Below are positions 5,783-5,783 of a stretch of DNA of 5,783 nt, piece after piece. Source of the DNA: Oscillospiraceae bacterium. GTDB taxonomy: Bacteria > Bacillota > Clostridia > Oscillospirales > Acutalibacteraceae. Numbering within the stretch: the first letter of the stretch is position 1; each line of letters opens with the position of its first letter. Made by a program: the position numbers and the translations under genes. The notes under the pieces are model-generated. The model was given only the letters and a program-made list of their open reading frames with translations, had not been told where the DNA came from and did no database searches. The stretch is from positions 1 through 5,783 of the forward strand of contig CADBUK010000124.1 of NCBI GenBank assembly GCA_902797915.1, read 5' to 3'.

Positions 5783-5783
5783 G

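Noticed and set aside
1..5783. CRISPR array, insertion sequence, tRNA/rRNA or phage-like content
   Set aside because: Reading both strands I found no regularly spaced repeats, transposase motifs, terminal inverted repeats of IS type or RNA-gene signatures; genes fill the window apart from the 245 bases between the kinase and the sugar transferase.

Overview
The window holds five genes, all on the minus strand, and reads as the 5' boundary of an exopolysaccharide or capsule operon lying downstream of an inositol-catabolism gene. Moderate GC (about 40-50% in the lines I counted by hand), canonical GGAGG-type ribosome binding sites, a consensus sigma-A promoter, a classic U-tract terminator, and the protein subfamilies (a small PglC-like sugar transferase, a Gram-positive-style IolC) suggest a Firmicute, most likely a gut Clostridia/Oscillospiraceae-type organism. 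This placement is an inference from style, not a taxonomic proof.

Layout in transcription order (right to left). Positions 5782-5120 hold the C-terminal 220 residues of a PfkB-family sugar kinase that looks like 5-dehydro-2-deoxygluconokinase (IolC). An AT-rich 3' untranslated stretch with two inverted repeats follows, then a strong rho-independent terminator at 5027-4991. The polysaccharide operon then starts from a consensus promoter (TTGACT, 17 bases, TATAAT; 4939-4911) with a leader of only about 30 bases. Its genes are: a monotopic phosphoglycosyl transferase (4874-4239); a two-domain protein in one reading frame, an extended SDR nucleotide-sugar enzyme joined to a GT4-type glycosyltransferase (4219-2243); a TviB/WbpO-like UDP-N-acetylhexosamine 6-dehydrogenase (2246-927); and a TviC/WbpP-like UDP-N-acetylhexosamine 4-epimerase (927 to beyond position 1). 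Intergenic distances are 19 bases, a 4-base ATGA overlap and a 1-base TAATG overlap, so the four genes are very probably co-transcribed and partly translationally coupled.

How they work together (inference from families). The phosphoglycosyl transferase loads the first sugar-1-phosphate onto undecaprenyl phosphate at the inner face of the membrane. The GT4 half of the fusion probably adds an early sugar. The SDR half probably finishes a nucleotide sugar, perhaps the initiating one. The dehydrogenase and epimerase together convert UDP-GlcNAc to UDP-GalNAcA (N-acetylgalactosaminuronate), as in the Vi-antigen and P. aeruginosa O6 pathways, so the polymer is predicted to be acidic. Flippase, polymerase and further glycosyltransferases would lie beyond the left edge.

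The window is mostly a recognisable polysaccharide locus. I do not see an unprecedented system. The most distinctive items are the SDR-glycosyltransferase fusion, the Trp in place of the usual Pro in the membrane-hairpin motif of the phosphoglycosyl transferase, and the clean operon boundary with a structured 3' untranslated region.
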